Position numbers and translations under genes: made by a program
Notes under the pieces: generated by a model
Databases searched by the model: none
Told to the model about the DNA's origin: nothing
What the model saw: the letters and a program-made list of their open reading frames with translations, nothing else
In this document: positions 43,891 to 52,774 of the stretch, in pieces
How positions within the stretch are numbered: position 1 is the stretch's first letter
How the letters are laid out: each line of letters opens with the position of its first letter
Source: Bog-473 sp963753115
GTDB lineage: Bacteria; Actinomycetota; Acidimicrobiia; Acidimicrobiales; RAAP-2
DNA: 64,000 bases
NCBI GenBank assembly: GCA_963753115.1
Contig: CAVWBB010000002.1
Span: 62,001 to 126,000, forward strand
Direction of reading: 5' to 3'

Positions 43891-45510
43891 ATGCCCGCTC
43901 TCGACCGCAAATGGTGGACCCTGATCGCCGTCTGCACGGCGACCTTCATGCTCCTTCTCGACATCACGGTCGTGAACGTGGCGCTGCCCGACATTCAGCA
44001 GTCCCTCCATGCGAGCTTCTCCGACCTGCAGTGGGTCGTCGACGCGTACTCGCTGACGCTGGCCGCCTTCCTCCTCACTGCGGGCGTGGCGGGCGACATC
44101 TACGGGCGACGCAAGATCTTCGCCATCGGACTGGTCGTCTTCTCGGCCGCCTCGCTGGTCTGTGGGTTGTCGACCACACCCCTCATGCTCAACCTGGCCC
44201 GTGCCGTGCAGGGCGTCGGGGGCGCCATCATGTTCGCCACCTCGCTTGCCTTGATCGCCGCCGCGTTCACCGGGCGGGACCGCGGCACGGCCTTCGGCAT
44301 CTACGGCGCCGTGATCGGTGGCGCCGTGGCCATCGGGCCGCTCATCGGGGGCGCCATCACGAGCGGCATCGGCTGGCGCTGGATCTTCTTCGTGAACGTG
44401 CCCATCGGCGCGATCGCCGTACTCATCACGTTCACCCAGATCGCCAAGTCGGAAGACCTGCGATCGCGCAAGATCGACTGGGTTGGCTTCGTCACCTTCT
44501 CGGTGAGTCTCTTCCTGCTCGTGTTCGCGCTGGTGCGGGGCAACGACTTCGGTTGGGGCAGCGCGACGACCATCGGACTGCTGACTGGCGCGGCCGTCCT
44601 CATGGTGGCCTTCTTCGTCAACGAGCGCTACGCCGCAGACCCGATGTTGGACCTCGGCCTGTTCAAGATCCCGGCCTTCGTCGGGCTCTCGACGGTGGCC
44701 TTCTGCCTGGCGGCGTCGATCTTCGCCATGTTCTTGTACCTGACGCTCTACATCCAGGACGACCTGGGCTACAGCCCGCTGGCGGCGGGGGTCCGCTTCC
44801 TGCCGATGACGCTGCTCATCTTCTTCACCTCGTTCTTCGCCGGCCGCCTGACCGTGCGGATCCATTCGCGTCTCCTGTTGGGGATCGGGATGCTGTTCGT
44901 GACGGGCGGGCTCCTCCTGATGGGCACGACCCACCCCACCTCGACCTGGACCGTGCTGCTGCCCGGCTTCCTCGTCTCGGGCTTCGGGGTCGGGGTCGTC
45001 AACCCGGTGTTGGCCTCGGGCGCCGTCTCCGTGGTCCAGCCTCAGCGCAGTGGCATGGCGTCGGGCGCCAACAACACGTTCCGCCAGGTCGGCATCGCCA
45101 CCGGCATCGCCGTGCTGGGCGCGGTGTTCCAGAGCCAGATCCTGGCGCACACCACGGGCGCGCTGAACAAGTCGGCCTACGGCCCCGAGATCCTCCGGCA
45201 CGGCGGCGCGCAGCTCCAAGGTGCGATGGCGGCCGGCGGAGTGCGTGCCGCGCTCCCGTCCATCCCGACGGCGACAGCCCGTCAGGCCTTGCTCGACGCC
45301 TATCAGGTGGGCTTCTCCTCCACCTTGAACCACTTGATGGACATCGGGGCGGTGGTCGCTCTCGTGGGCGCCGTATGCGGGTTCGCACTGGTGCGACAGC
45401 GCGACTTCGTCGTACCGAGCGGTCCGCCGGCCGGCGGGCAGCCAGGAGCCGGCGCGGCGGCGGGCGGGCAGGGCCCGGGCGACGCCAGCGTCCCCGCCGT
45501 CCATGCTTGA
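43891..45510 (+). CDS. MFS transporter, DHA2 (14-TMS) drug exporter family
   Basis: A 539-residue proton-driven exporter with about 14 membrane helices. Motif D1 LLDITVVNVALPDIQ at helix 1, motif A GVAGDIYGRRKIF between helices 2 and 3, motif C near IYGAVIGGAVAIGPLIGG in helix 5 (GPLIGG matches GPxxGG) place it with EmrB/QacA proteins. The C-terminal tail is Gly/Ala-rich. ATG 43891 lies 44 nt from the divergent ABC-F start, an arrangement seen for drug-responsive pairs. It overlaps the next gene by 8 nt. Confidence 0.9.
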   Translation: MPALDRKWWTLIAVCTATFMLLLDITVVNVALPDIQQSLHASFSDLQWVVDAYSLTLAAFLLTAGVAGDIYGRRKIFAIGLVVFSAASLVCGLSTTPLMLNLARAVQGVGGAIMFATSLALIAAAFTGRDRGTAFGIYGAVIGGAVAIGPLIGGAITSGIGWRWIFFVNVPIGAIAVLITFTQIAKSEDLRSRKIDWVGFVTFSVSLFLLVFALVRGNDFGWGSATTIGLLTGAAVLMVAFFVNERYAADPMLDLGLFKIPAFVGLSTVAFCLAASIFAMFLYLTLYIQDDLGYSPLAAGVRFLPMTLLIFFTSFFAGRLTVRIHSRLLLGIGMLFVTGGLLLMGTTHPTSTWTVLLPGFLVSGFGVGVVNPVLASGAVSVVQPQRSGMASGANNTFRQVGIATGIAVLGAVFQSQILAHTTGALNKSAYGPEILRHGGAQLQGAMAAGGVRAALPSIPTATARQALLDAYQVGFSSTLNHLMDIGAVVALVGAVCGFALVRQRDFVVPSGPPAGGQPGAGAAAGGQGPGDASVPAVHA

Positions 45511-46135
45511 CCCGTTCACGCTCGAGGGACCACGCGTGCGGTTGGAGCCGCTGCACAAAGTGCACATTCCGGCCCTGGTCGAGGCGGCGGCACTCGACCG
45601 CACGCATTACCAGTGGACCTATACACCTGACGGGCCGGCGCAGATGACCGACTACGTCGACGACGCCCTGGCCAAGGTGGCATCGGGCGGGCATGTGGCT
45701 TTCGCCACCGTGCGGCGTGCGGCGGGCCCGGACGAATCAGACGTGGTCGTCGGGGCGACGCGCTTCTGCGAGATGGCGTTCTGGCAATGGCCGCCGGGCG
45801 CGAGCCACCAGCGCCACGGACTCCCCGACGTCGTGGACATCGGCTACACCTGGCTGGCCGGACCGGCCCAGCGGACCCACGTGAACACCGAGGCCAAGCT
45901 GCTCATGATGACGCACGCCTTCGAGGTATGGGAGGTCCACCGGGTGGCGCTGCAGACCGACGTCCGCAACAAGCGGTCCTGGGCCGCGATCGAGCGCATC
46001 GGGGGCAAGCTCGACGGCATCATGCGGGCGGACAGGCCGGGGTCCGACGACACGGTGCGCACGTCGGCCCGCTTCTCCATCGTGGCCGACGAGTGGCCGG
46101 AGGTGAAGGCGCGGCTGACAGCACGTCTGGCCTGA
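45503..46135 (+). CDS. GNAT-family N-acetyltransferase
   Basis: A 210-residue RimL-like acetyltransferase. It begins PFTLEGPRVRLEPLHKVHIPALVEAA and has the central IGYTWLAGPAQRTHVNTEAKLLMMTHAFE segment, in which QRTHVNT replaces the usual RGxGxA loop, as in a subset of actinobacterial RimJ/RimL proteins. VALQTDVRNKRSWAAIERIGGKLDGIMR is the family C-terminus. ATG 45503 overlaps the MFS gene by 8 nt, so it is probably co-expressed with the exporter. A self-resistance role (acetylate, then export) is possible but unproven. Confidence 0.88.
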   Translation: MLDPFTLEGPRVRLEPLHKVHIPALVEAAALDRTHYQWTYTPDGPAQMTDYVDDALAKVASGGHVAFATVRRAAGPDESDVVVGATRFCEMAFWQWPPGASHQRHGLPDVVDIGYTWLAGPAQRTHVNTEAKLLMMTHAFEVWEVHRVALQTDVRNKRSWAAIERIGGKLDGIMRADRPGSDDTVRTSARFSIVADEWPEVKARLTARLA

Positions 46136-46163
46136 GCCCTGCGGGCGTCGGTCCTGCGGGCGT

Positions 46164-46178
46164 CGCCGCCTGGCGGCG
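46164..46178. terminator. Possible bidirectional terminator hairpin
   Basis: CGCCGC/GCGGCG inverted repeat with a 3-nt loop between convergent genes, next to a short direct repeat CCTGCGGGCGTCG. GC-only stem without U tract, so weak evidence. Confidence 0.35.
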
Positions 46179-46201
46179 TGGTCCGGTGCTCACCGGAGGA
46201 A

Positions 46202-46563
46202 TCAGACCAGCAGGCCGATGCCGTGGACCACGAAGATCACGCCGTAGGTCGTCAGCAGCATGGCGGCGAACGCAACCGGTATGCCCAGGAGGACGGCGGC
46301 GGACACGAGGACCGCGCGCCCGGCCGGACATGGGCGGGTGACGCGCTCGGTGAAGGAAACGCCGCGGGGCGCCGCCGGCCCGACAACCAGGCACACAGCA
46401 CGCTGAGCGCCAGGAGCGGCATCGCGACACCGAGGAGCCAGGCCATCCTGGACCCGTAGACGCCTGACGTGGCGATGACACCGAAGGCGATGACGACGAC
46501 GGCCGCGAGCAGCGAGGCCTGGGCGGCACCCAGCCAGAGCCTGGTCGACAGCTCGCGTCTCAC
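46202..46563 (-). CDS. Small membrane protein (one frameshift)
   Basis: GTG 46563 starts RRELSTRLWLGAAQASLLAAVVVIAFGVIATSG, with two helices to LLGVAMPLLALSVLCAWLSG. Around 46375 the frame must change to give AVLVSAAVLLGIPVAFAAMLLTTYGVIFVVHGIGLLV, two more hydrophobic helices, ending at 46202. When corrected it is about 120 residues with four helices. Its start overlaps the stop of the epimerase-like gene (GTGA), so it is the last gene of the tetR operon. No family recognised. Confidence 0.6.
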
Positions 46564-47524
46564 GGTGCGGCAGCGAAGTGCCGGGTGAGCTCGTTGGCGT
46601 AGCGGAGGCCGAGGGTCTCGCTGTGCTCGGACAGCCAGTCCGAGAGGGCCGTGGAACCAGTGGCGGGACCATCCGTGTCGGCCAGTCCGGCCGCCATGGC
46701 CCGATACTCGTCGGTGGTGAGCAGTACATCGTGCAAGGCGAGACCCAGCCCGCGGGCGAACACCGGCACGGTGAAACCCGGCACATGGATGAGCCGGCTC
46801 CGGCTGCCGACCGCCTCCCTGACGGCGCTCACGAGCTCGTTGAAGGTGGGCCGCTCGGGTCCGACGGCATCCGTCACGCTGTCGCCTCTCTCGGCGGCCT
46901 TGGCCAGACAGAGCTGCGCCAGATCGTCCACGTGGATGCCCCGAATCCGATAGTGCCGTGCCCCCCGATGGCGAACACGGGCAATCGGCGCAGGAGCCAG
47001 GCGATGTTGTTGACCAGGACGCCATCGCCTCCGAAGAGGATGGCCGGGCGCACAATGGCGTACGACACGTCGCCTTCGGCGAGCGCCCGCTCCACCAGCG
47101 CCTTGCCCCGGAAGTAGGGGAAGGGAGAGTCGCTGCTCGGGTGCGTGATGCTCACGTGGACGATCCGCTGCACACCGGCCCGCTGAGCGGCATGGAACAG
47201 GGTCATCGAATTGGCGACCGCCCGATCGTGGTCAACCGTGCGATGGGCGAAGCGCACCCAATAGGTGTTGTAGAGCGTGGTGGCTCCGCGGAGCGACGCC
47301 ACCAGGCTCCTCGGGTCGTCGAAGTCGAGCCGGTGGACCTGCACCGCCGTGCCCTCAGGCGCCCGTCCGGGATGTCCGGTGATGGTGCGGACGGTACGAC
47401 CAGCTCCGTGGAGCGCGCTCGCCAACGCGGCGCCCGAGTAGCTGAACGCTCCCGTGACAACGTCGAGGCCGGTGTCGCTGGCCTGGCGCGGCCCGGCGGC
47501 CGTCGAGGGAACGGTACCGGTCAC
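46560..47524 (-). CDS. NAD(P)-binding epimerase/NmrA-like protein (one frameshift)
   Basis: An atypical short-chain dehydrogenase-like Rossmann protein. GTG 47524; VVTGAFSYSGAALASALHGAG is the nucleotide-binding TGxxGxxG, with SYSG in place of the usual G-x-x-G. It continues LDFDDPRSLVASLRGATTLYNTYWVRF and RIVHVSITHPSSDSPFPYFRGKALVE. At about 46940 one base is missing; the other frame resumes IRGIHVDDLAQLCLAKAAE and runs to 46560. Corrected length about 320 residues. It sits between tetR and the membrane-protein gene with GTGA overlaps at both ends. Confidence 0.75.
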
Positions 47525-48173
47525 GTCTGCTTCGTCGTCGGTGACGGAGCCGTCGGCGCCGCGAAGAGGGCAGCCAGGGTCTTGGCGTGGGTGAAGAGGC
47601 CGAGCGCGGGGCGCGATCGCCGTCGAGATGGGTCAGCATCTCGAGTCCGAGATAGAGCGCGACGATCGCGTAGGCCACGTCGCCGGATGGCATCACCGAG
47701 TCCAGTGGAGACCCTCCGACGGTCGTGGAGACCGCATGCTCAGCGAAGGCGAACCACGGCCCGAGACGGGCTGCGACCTCGGCGCCCAACCCGGGCGTCG
47801 ACGATGCCCCCGCGATCATCTCGACCAGGACCGCCACGTAGCCGGCGTCGAGGTCCTCGCGGAAAATGTCCATCGCCACGTCGACCAGTTCGGAGGGCGA
47901 GCCCACCCGCTCGATCGCCAAGCCGTATTTCTCCATGCGCAGTGCGCTCACGGAGTCGAGGGCAGCGAGGAGGAGGTTGGCCACCGACCCGAAGTGGTAG
48001 AAGACCAGTCCCTGGTTCGAGCCGGCCCGTTGGGCGATGGCCCGTGCGCTGGCCCCCGCATAGCCATCGGACTGGAGCGTCTCGATGGCGGCCTGCACCA
48101 GCTGCGCCCGGGTGCCGGCCGAGCGGGTCGAATCCCTGTCCACCACGCTGCTCGTCGTTCCGGACTTGGCCAT
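47521..48173 (-). CDS. TetR-family transcriptional regulator (frameshift near 3' end)
   Basis: The N-terminal HTH is clear: TRAQLVQAAIETLQSDGYAGASARAIAQRAGSNQGLVFYHFGSVANLLLAAL (cited in part). The ligand domain follows through AYAIVALYLGLEMLTHLDGDR. Near 47605 a one-base change is needed to finish as ALGLFTHAKTLAALFAAPTA, stop 47521, about 216 residues. The stop overlaps the epimerase GTG. The palindrome at 48190-48207 is its likely operator, so the operon would be autoregulated. Ligand unknown. Confidence 0.82.
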
Positions 48174-48189
48174 CTCGAGACCCTCTCAC

Positions 48190-48207
48190 TTTGAGCGAAT
48201 GCTTAAA
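48190..48207 (-). promoter_or_regulatory. TetR operator palindrome
   Basis: TTTGAGCGAATGCTTAAA, an imperfect 18-bp inverted repeat, lies 17 nt before the tetR start codon. Position and symmetry fit an autoregulatory operator. Confidence 0.6.
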
Positions 48208-48378
48208 GCATAGACACAAGAGGTCGGGCCCTGCGAAACAGCTGGTAGGGCTCCAATTTCTTCGACTCTCAACAGAATCGTTGGGAGTTTCCGAGGGCGT
48301 CGTTCACTGGCGGTGACAGGTTCTGTGCCCTCCGCCGTCTCTGAAACAGACGGGCCCGATGCCGCCCTTCAGGGAGGC

Positions 48379-48690
48379 TCAGGCCCGACTGAGGCTGGCC
48401 GAGATCTTGCGGAGGTGCAGCGCGTGGACGGCGGCCTCGGCCTCGTCCTTGGGTCGCACCGCGGCCACGGCCTTGCCCGTCCGGTGAATCCGCCAGGCCA
48501 GCTTGTCGGCGCGCTCGACGGAGTGCCCGAAGATCTCGACGAAGGCCTGAATGACGGTCTGGAAGGTGGTCACATCGTCGTTCCACACGATGACCGCCCA
48601 CAGGTCCTCGACCTCGAAGAAGGCGTCAATGTCCTCGTCGGCGAGGACGGGGAGCTCGACGATGGTGTTGGGTTCGAGTGTCCGAGGCAT
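48379..48690 (-). CDS. clpS: ATP-dependent Clp protease adaptor ClpS
   Basis: A 103-residue adaptor that hands N-degron substrates to ClpC/ClpA. The core WAVIVWNDDVTTFQTVIQAFVEIFGHS includes the NDD...T substrate-binding pattern, and ERADKLAWRIHRTGKAVAAV the helix that contacts the Clp N-domain; the C-terminus is a typical helix (EAEAAVHALHLRKIS). ATG 48690 is chosen because the protein then has the normal short flexible N-terminus (MPRTLEPNT). It is divergent from the alcohol dehydrogenase gene. Confidence 0.93.
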   Translation of the reverse strand: MPRTLEPNTIVELPVLADEDIDAFFEVEDLWAVIVWNDDVTTFQTVIQAFVEIFGHSVERADKLAWRIHRTGKAVAAVRPKDEAEAAVHALHLRKISASLSRA

Positions 48691-48772
48691 GGATCTCCGG
48701 GAGTGGAACGAGCGCGTCTGCGAGCCGGAATTAGGCCCCTGGCATTGTAGTCCTGCGGGGTAGCGTGCGGAG

Positions 48773-49822
48773 ATGCGAGCCACCGTCCTTGCCGGACCGC
48801 GCGATGTCAGGGTCGAGAACGTCCCCGATCCCGTGCTGCCCGGACCCGAAGGCGCCATCGTCACCGTCGAGCACACCGCCATCTGCGGGTCGGATCTGCA
48901 CCTGTTCCACGACGCCCCGACGGGCACCGGCATCCGCCTCGGCCATGAAGCAATCGGGACCGTGGCCGAAGTCGGACCTCACGTCCGCAGCTTGAAGCAG
49001 GGCGACCGCGTCCTGGTCTCTGGAGTGGTCGGCTGCGGCGTCTGCGGTCCCTGCCGCGCCGGCCAACCCAACGTCTGCCTCGCCGGCATGGCCACGGCCT
49101 TCGGCACCATGCCCGACCTCCCAGGTGGGCAGGCCGAGGCGATGGCGGTCCCCTTCGCCGACCTCTTTGCGCTCCCGATCCCCGAGGGCATCTCCGACGA
49201 GGAGGCGGTGCTCCTCACCGACATCCTCCCCACCGGCTACCTCGGCGCCTTGCGTGCGTCGATTCAGCCGGGCGCCACCGTTGTCATCATGGGTCTCGGA
49301 CCAGTCGGGATCATGGCGCTGCAGTGCGCGTCGCTTTTCGGCCCGGCCCGCATCCTCGCCGTGGACATGGTGCCCGAACGGCTGGCCCGCGCCGAGCGCC
49401 TCGGCGCCGAGCCCATCGACGCCCGGATCGCGCCCGGATCGGCCCAGGTGCTCGAGGCCACCGGTGGACGGGGCGCTGAGAGCGTGATCGAGGCCGTCGG
49501 CGCGGACGCCACCGTCGTGGAGGCGGTGGCGTGCGCCGCCACCGGCGGCACCGTCTCGGTCGTCGGGGTGAACCTCACGATGGACCTCCCCTTCCCGATG
49601 GGGATCGTGTTCTTGAAGAGCTTGACCCTGCGGGCGGTGTTCGCTCCGATCCCGGGAACGTGGTCCTCCCTCGTCCCGCTCCTGCAGTCCGGCCGTCTGA
49701 CCGGCCTGGGTGAGACGTTCACCCACCGGATGGACCTGAACCAGGCGCCCGAGGCCTACGAGTTGTTCGACTCCCGGGTCGACGGCGTCTTGAAGGTCTT
49801 GCTCACGCCAGCAAAACCCTGA
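48773..49822 (+). CDS. Zinc-dependent medium-chain alcohol dehydrogenase
   Basis: A 349-residue MDR-family oxidoreductase. Catalytic zinc ligands are C in TAICGSDLHLFH and H/E in RLGHEAIGTV; the structural zinc cluster is GCGVCGPCRAGQPNVC; the NAD(P)-binding Rossmann motif is VVIMGLGPVGIMALQCA. The AEAMAVPFADLFALPIPEGISDEEAVLLTDILPTGY segment (cited in part) fits the sorbitol/glutathione-independent formaldehyde dehydrogenase-like group. Substrate not known. The 3' end overlaps the convergent membrane-protein gene by 67 nt. Confidence 0.9.
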   Translation: MRATVLAGPRDVRVENVPDPVLPGPEGAIVTVEHTAICGSDLHLFHDAPTGTGIRLGHEAIGTVAEVGPHVRSLKQGDRVLVSGVVGCGVCGPCRAGQPNVCLAGMATAFGTMPDLPGGQAEAMAVPFADLFALPIPEGISDEEAVLLTDILPTGYLGALRASIQPGATVVIMGLGPVGIMALQCASLFGPARILAVDMVPERLARAERLGAEPIDARIAPGSAQVLEATGGRGAESVIEAVGADATVVEAVACAATGGTVSVVGVNLTMDLPFPMGIVFLKSLTLRAVFAPIPGTWSSLVPLLQSGRLTGLGETFTHRMDLNQAPEAYELFDSRVDGVLKVLLTPAKP

Positions 49823-50925
49823 GCCCCCTCCGGCGCGTCGGGAGTGCGATTGAACACCAGGGGAAACCGGGCGGTGCCGAGTTCAGGTCGGGCCGTGAAC
49901 CACGGAGCCGGCGGAGGCACGACGAGGGTGGTCAACGCGTCGACGATGGACTCGTAGTTGACACGCCATCCCTGGAAGTGGCGCCACGCATCCTCCGCCG
50001 TTCGCTCGACGGGGAAGTTGACCGACGCGAGCCGCTGAAAGCCCTGGTCGAACTCGTGGCGAGACAAGCGGATGCTCGCCGTCGGCAGCGGGTCGTCGTC
50101 GTAGGGGATGCGCAGCGCGCGGGCCATGGACCGCAGGCAATTGATCCCCATGGAGAGACAGAGCCTGGCCTGGCGCGGCGTCTGCGCCGGGCTCACCGCG
50201 TGGTAGAGCGCCGCCGAGTCCATCATCGCCACGAGCGCCACCAACCAGCTGCGCGTCGACACCGGCGAGCGGAACCAGATCAGCCCCGGGTAGTTGGCGT
50301 GGCTCTCCGAGACGGCAGCGGCCCAGCGCTCCCAATCCGAGTACAGCGGTGGGAGCTCGTCCATGGTGTCCAGCCAGTGGTGACGGGCGAGGATCTCGGG
50401 GCCCCAGGCCGGATTGCCGGACCGTGCCTCCAACAGTGTCACCTCCGTCTCGCGGGTGGAGAACTGGGTGTAGAGGGTCGGCAGGTAGGCGATCTCGAGC
50501 GCCACGACGAGCAGGCCGATGCCGGCGGCAACCACCTCGACCACCCTCGGACCCGCATTGCCCGACGAGACGATGCCGAGCGTGAACACCGAGGACCCGG
50601 AGATGCCGAGGGCTGTCGCGAAGTCGACGCCAGCGGCGTACCACTCGATCAGCCCGACGCCCAGGACGATCAGGCAGAGCCAGATGACGAACAGGAGCAC
50701 CATGGCGGCGGGACCCACGAACGAGAGTGCGCGGTCCCGCGCCTCGTAATTCGGGAGCTTCGGGGCGATGCGGCGCGCCGAGCCACCGAGTACGCGAGCC
50801 AGCATGCGCATGGCCGGCGACGACGTCACCCGAGGCACGACCAGCGCGGTGAACACGCTCCACGCCGTCACGAGGACGAGGACGATGCCCGCGATGAGCG
50901 CGATCAAGCGGGCGACCGACTCCAC
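49756..50925 (-). CDS. Membrane protein, possibly ion-channel-like
   Basis: A 389-residue protein. Helices lie at about residues 7-30, 70-93, 103-122 and 130-150, followed by a long cytoplasmic C-terminal domain. Between helices two and three GISGSSVFTLGIVSSGN could be a selectivity-filter-like loop (compare TVGYGD in two-helix potassium channels), but the canonical filter is not present. The soluble part (ARSGNPAWGPEILARHHWLDTMDEL, YPGLIWFRSP) is conserved-looking and unrecognised. It overlaps the alcohol dehydrogenase gene tail to tail. Confidence 0.65.
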   Translation of the reverse strand: MESVARLIALIAGIVLVLVTAWSVFTALVVPRVTSSPAMRMLARVLGGSARRIAPKLPNYEARDRALSFVGPAAMVLLFVIWLCLIVLGVGLIEWYAAGVDFATALGISGSSVFTLGIVSSGNAGPRVVEVVAAGIGLLVVALEIAYLPTLYTQFSTRETEVTLLEARSGNPAWGPEILARHHWLDTMDELPPLYSDWERWAAAVSESHANYPGLIWFRSPVSTRSWLVALVAMMDSAALYHAVSPAQTPRQARLCLSMGINCLRSMARALRIPYDDDPLPTASIRLSRHEFDQGFQRLASVNFPVERTAEDAWRHFQGWRVNYESIVDALTTLVVPPPAPWFTARPELGTARFPLVFNRTPDAPEGAQGFAGVSKTFKTPSTRESNNS

Positions 50926-50970
50926 GGCGCCATCCTGTCAGATGCCCGGCCACCGGCTGTCCGGGCGGCG

Positions 50971-52774
50971 TCAGCTCGCGGCGAGCCTCGCGGCAGCCGG
51001 CCCGCTCGCCAGCAGTTCGGCCGGCACCCGCACTCGACGCGAGCGGAGCAGCTCTCCGAGGCCTTTTGCCTGCGTGTCCAGACGCAGGTTCGAGGCCACG
51101 CCCCAGCCGAGCACCCCGTGCACGACGAAGTTCACCGCTCGCAGATTCGGCAGTGGGTACCGGCTCACTTCGCACGGCCCGACCTCGGGGAGCAACGTCC
51201 GAAACACCTCGACCGAGAACGATTCGTGGAGCCACTCCGCCACGGCATCGTCGTCCGCCCAGAGCCCGACGTTGGCATCTCCGCCCTTGTCCCCCGAGCG
51301 GGCACCGATCAGCACCCACAACGGGACCTCGACCGTGTCGCCACCATGGCGGGACGCCACTCGTTCCTCCCCGGTGGTTTCGGCCGACGACTCCCCGGGC
51401 GTTGCGACGCCATGGTGCACAGCGGGCGGTGTGGCCGGGACCGGACGCCCGTCGCATTCGATGTGCGGTGACACCGCTTCGGCGCTGACCGTGGTCGGCC
51501 AGTAGCGGGCGACCCCCTGCGCCCCCGACGGCGCCGAGGTGAAGAACGTGCCGGGGTAGCTCGAGAGACTGGTTTCGACGACGGCGCCAGAGAAGGCCCG
51601 CCCGACCGCCTGCTGGTCGTCGCCACGCACGGCGAGGCGCAGGAACGCCATGCCCGTGCCCGTGAGGTCCCCCGAGAGGTCCTCGGATGTCTCGGCGAAT
51701 CCGGCGCGCCCCCCGGGAAGGCCGGCCCAGACCGCCTCGGCGGCGAAACGCGCCTTCTCGGCCACTTGCGCGCCGGTCAAGGCGAGGGTCATGGCGTTGC
51801 GCCAACCTGCGTCGAGGTTGGCGGTCACCTTCAGCGTGGATGGTGGCGCCTCGCCGCGCACTGGACGCGATCCGCACGCGGTCGACGCCCTCCTGGGACA
51901 AGTCAATGGTGTCGAACCGGGCCACCGCATCGGGGCTGAGGTAGCGCGGGCCGCCGATCTCGTAGAGCAGCTGCGCCGTCACTGTCCCGACCGTGACCAT
52001 GCCGCCGGTTCCGGGATGCTTGGTGATCACCGACGAGCCATCTGCACGCAACTCGGCAAGCGGGAAACCGATACGGGCGCGATTCGGGACCTCCTCGAAG
52101 AACGCATAGTTCCCCCCGCAGCACTGGGCGCCGCACTCAATGACGTGCCCCGCCACGACCGCGCCGGCGATGGCGTCGAGGTCGCCGTCGGACCAGCCAA
52201 ACACGTGCAGCGCCGGCCCGACCACCAGGGCGGCGTCGGTCACCCGTCCCGTCACGACGACCTGGGCGCCGGCGGCCAGCGCGTCGGCGATCGGGCGGGC
52301 GCGCAAGTAGGCGTTCGCCGTCACCACGGGCGCGTCAGCGGGGAGGTGCTCCCCCGTGTCGAGGTTGACGAATGCCTCTCCCTGCGCCCGTAGCGCCGGG
52401 ATGTCCGACGTGATGTCGTCACCCGAGACCGAGGCGACGTGCACGTCGAGCCCCTGGCGACGGGCCAGCTCCCCCACCGCTGCCGCCAGGGCCTCCGGCT
52501 GCAGCCCCCCGGCGTTCGAGACCACGGTGATCCCGCGCTCGATGCAGGTCGGGAGCACCTCTTCGAGCTCGCGGAGGAACGTGCGGGCATAGCCGCCGCT
52601 GCGCTCTCGCGTCTTGTGGAGGATGTACATCGTCAGCTCGGCCAGCCAGTCGCCCGTCAGGACGTCGATGGGCCCGCCGTTCACCATCTCGCGGGCGGCG
52701 TGCGTGCGGTCGCCGAAGAAGCCGCTGCAGTTCCCGATCCGCAGCACGTCGGGCCTGGACGGCCTCGTGCTCAT
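50971..52774 (-). CDS. AtuA-like (DUF1446) acyclic terpene utilisation protein, one frameshift
   Basis: ATG 52774 begins DVLRIGNCSGFFGDRTHAAREMV, the DUF1446 hallmark. The first half runs through VVTGRVTDAALVVGPALH, IECGAQCCGGNYAFFEEV and RYLSPDAVARFDTIDLSQ. Near 51860 a one-base change is needed; the other frame continues VRGEAPPSTLKVTANLDAGWRN to GARSGDKGGDANVGLWADD and ends at 50971. Corrected length about 600 residues. AtuA is required for citronellol/geraniol breakdown in Pseudomonas but its reaction is not settled. The start overlaps the carboxylase alpha stop (ATGA). Confidence 0.82.
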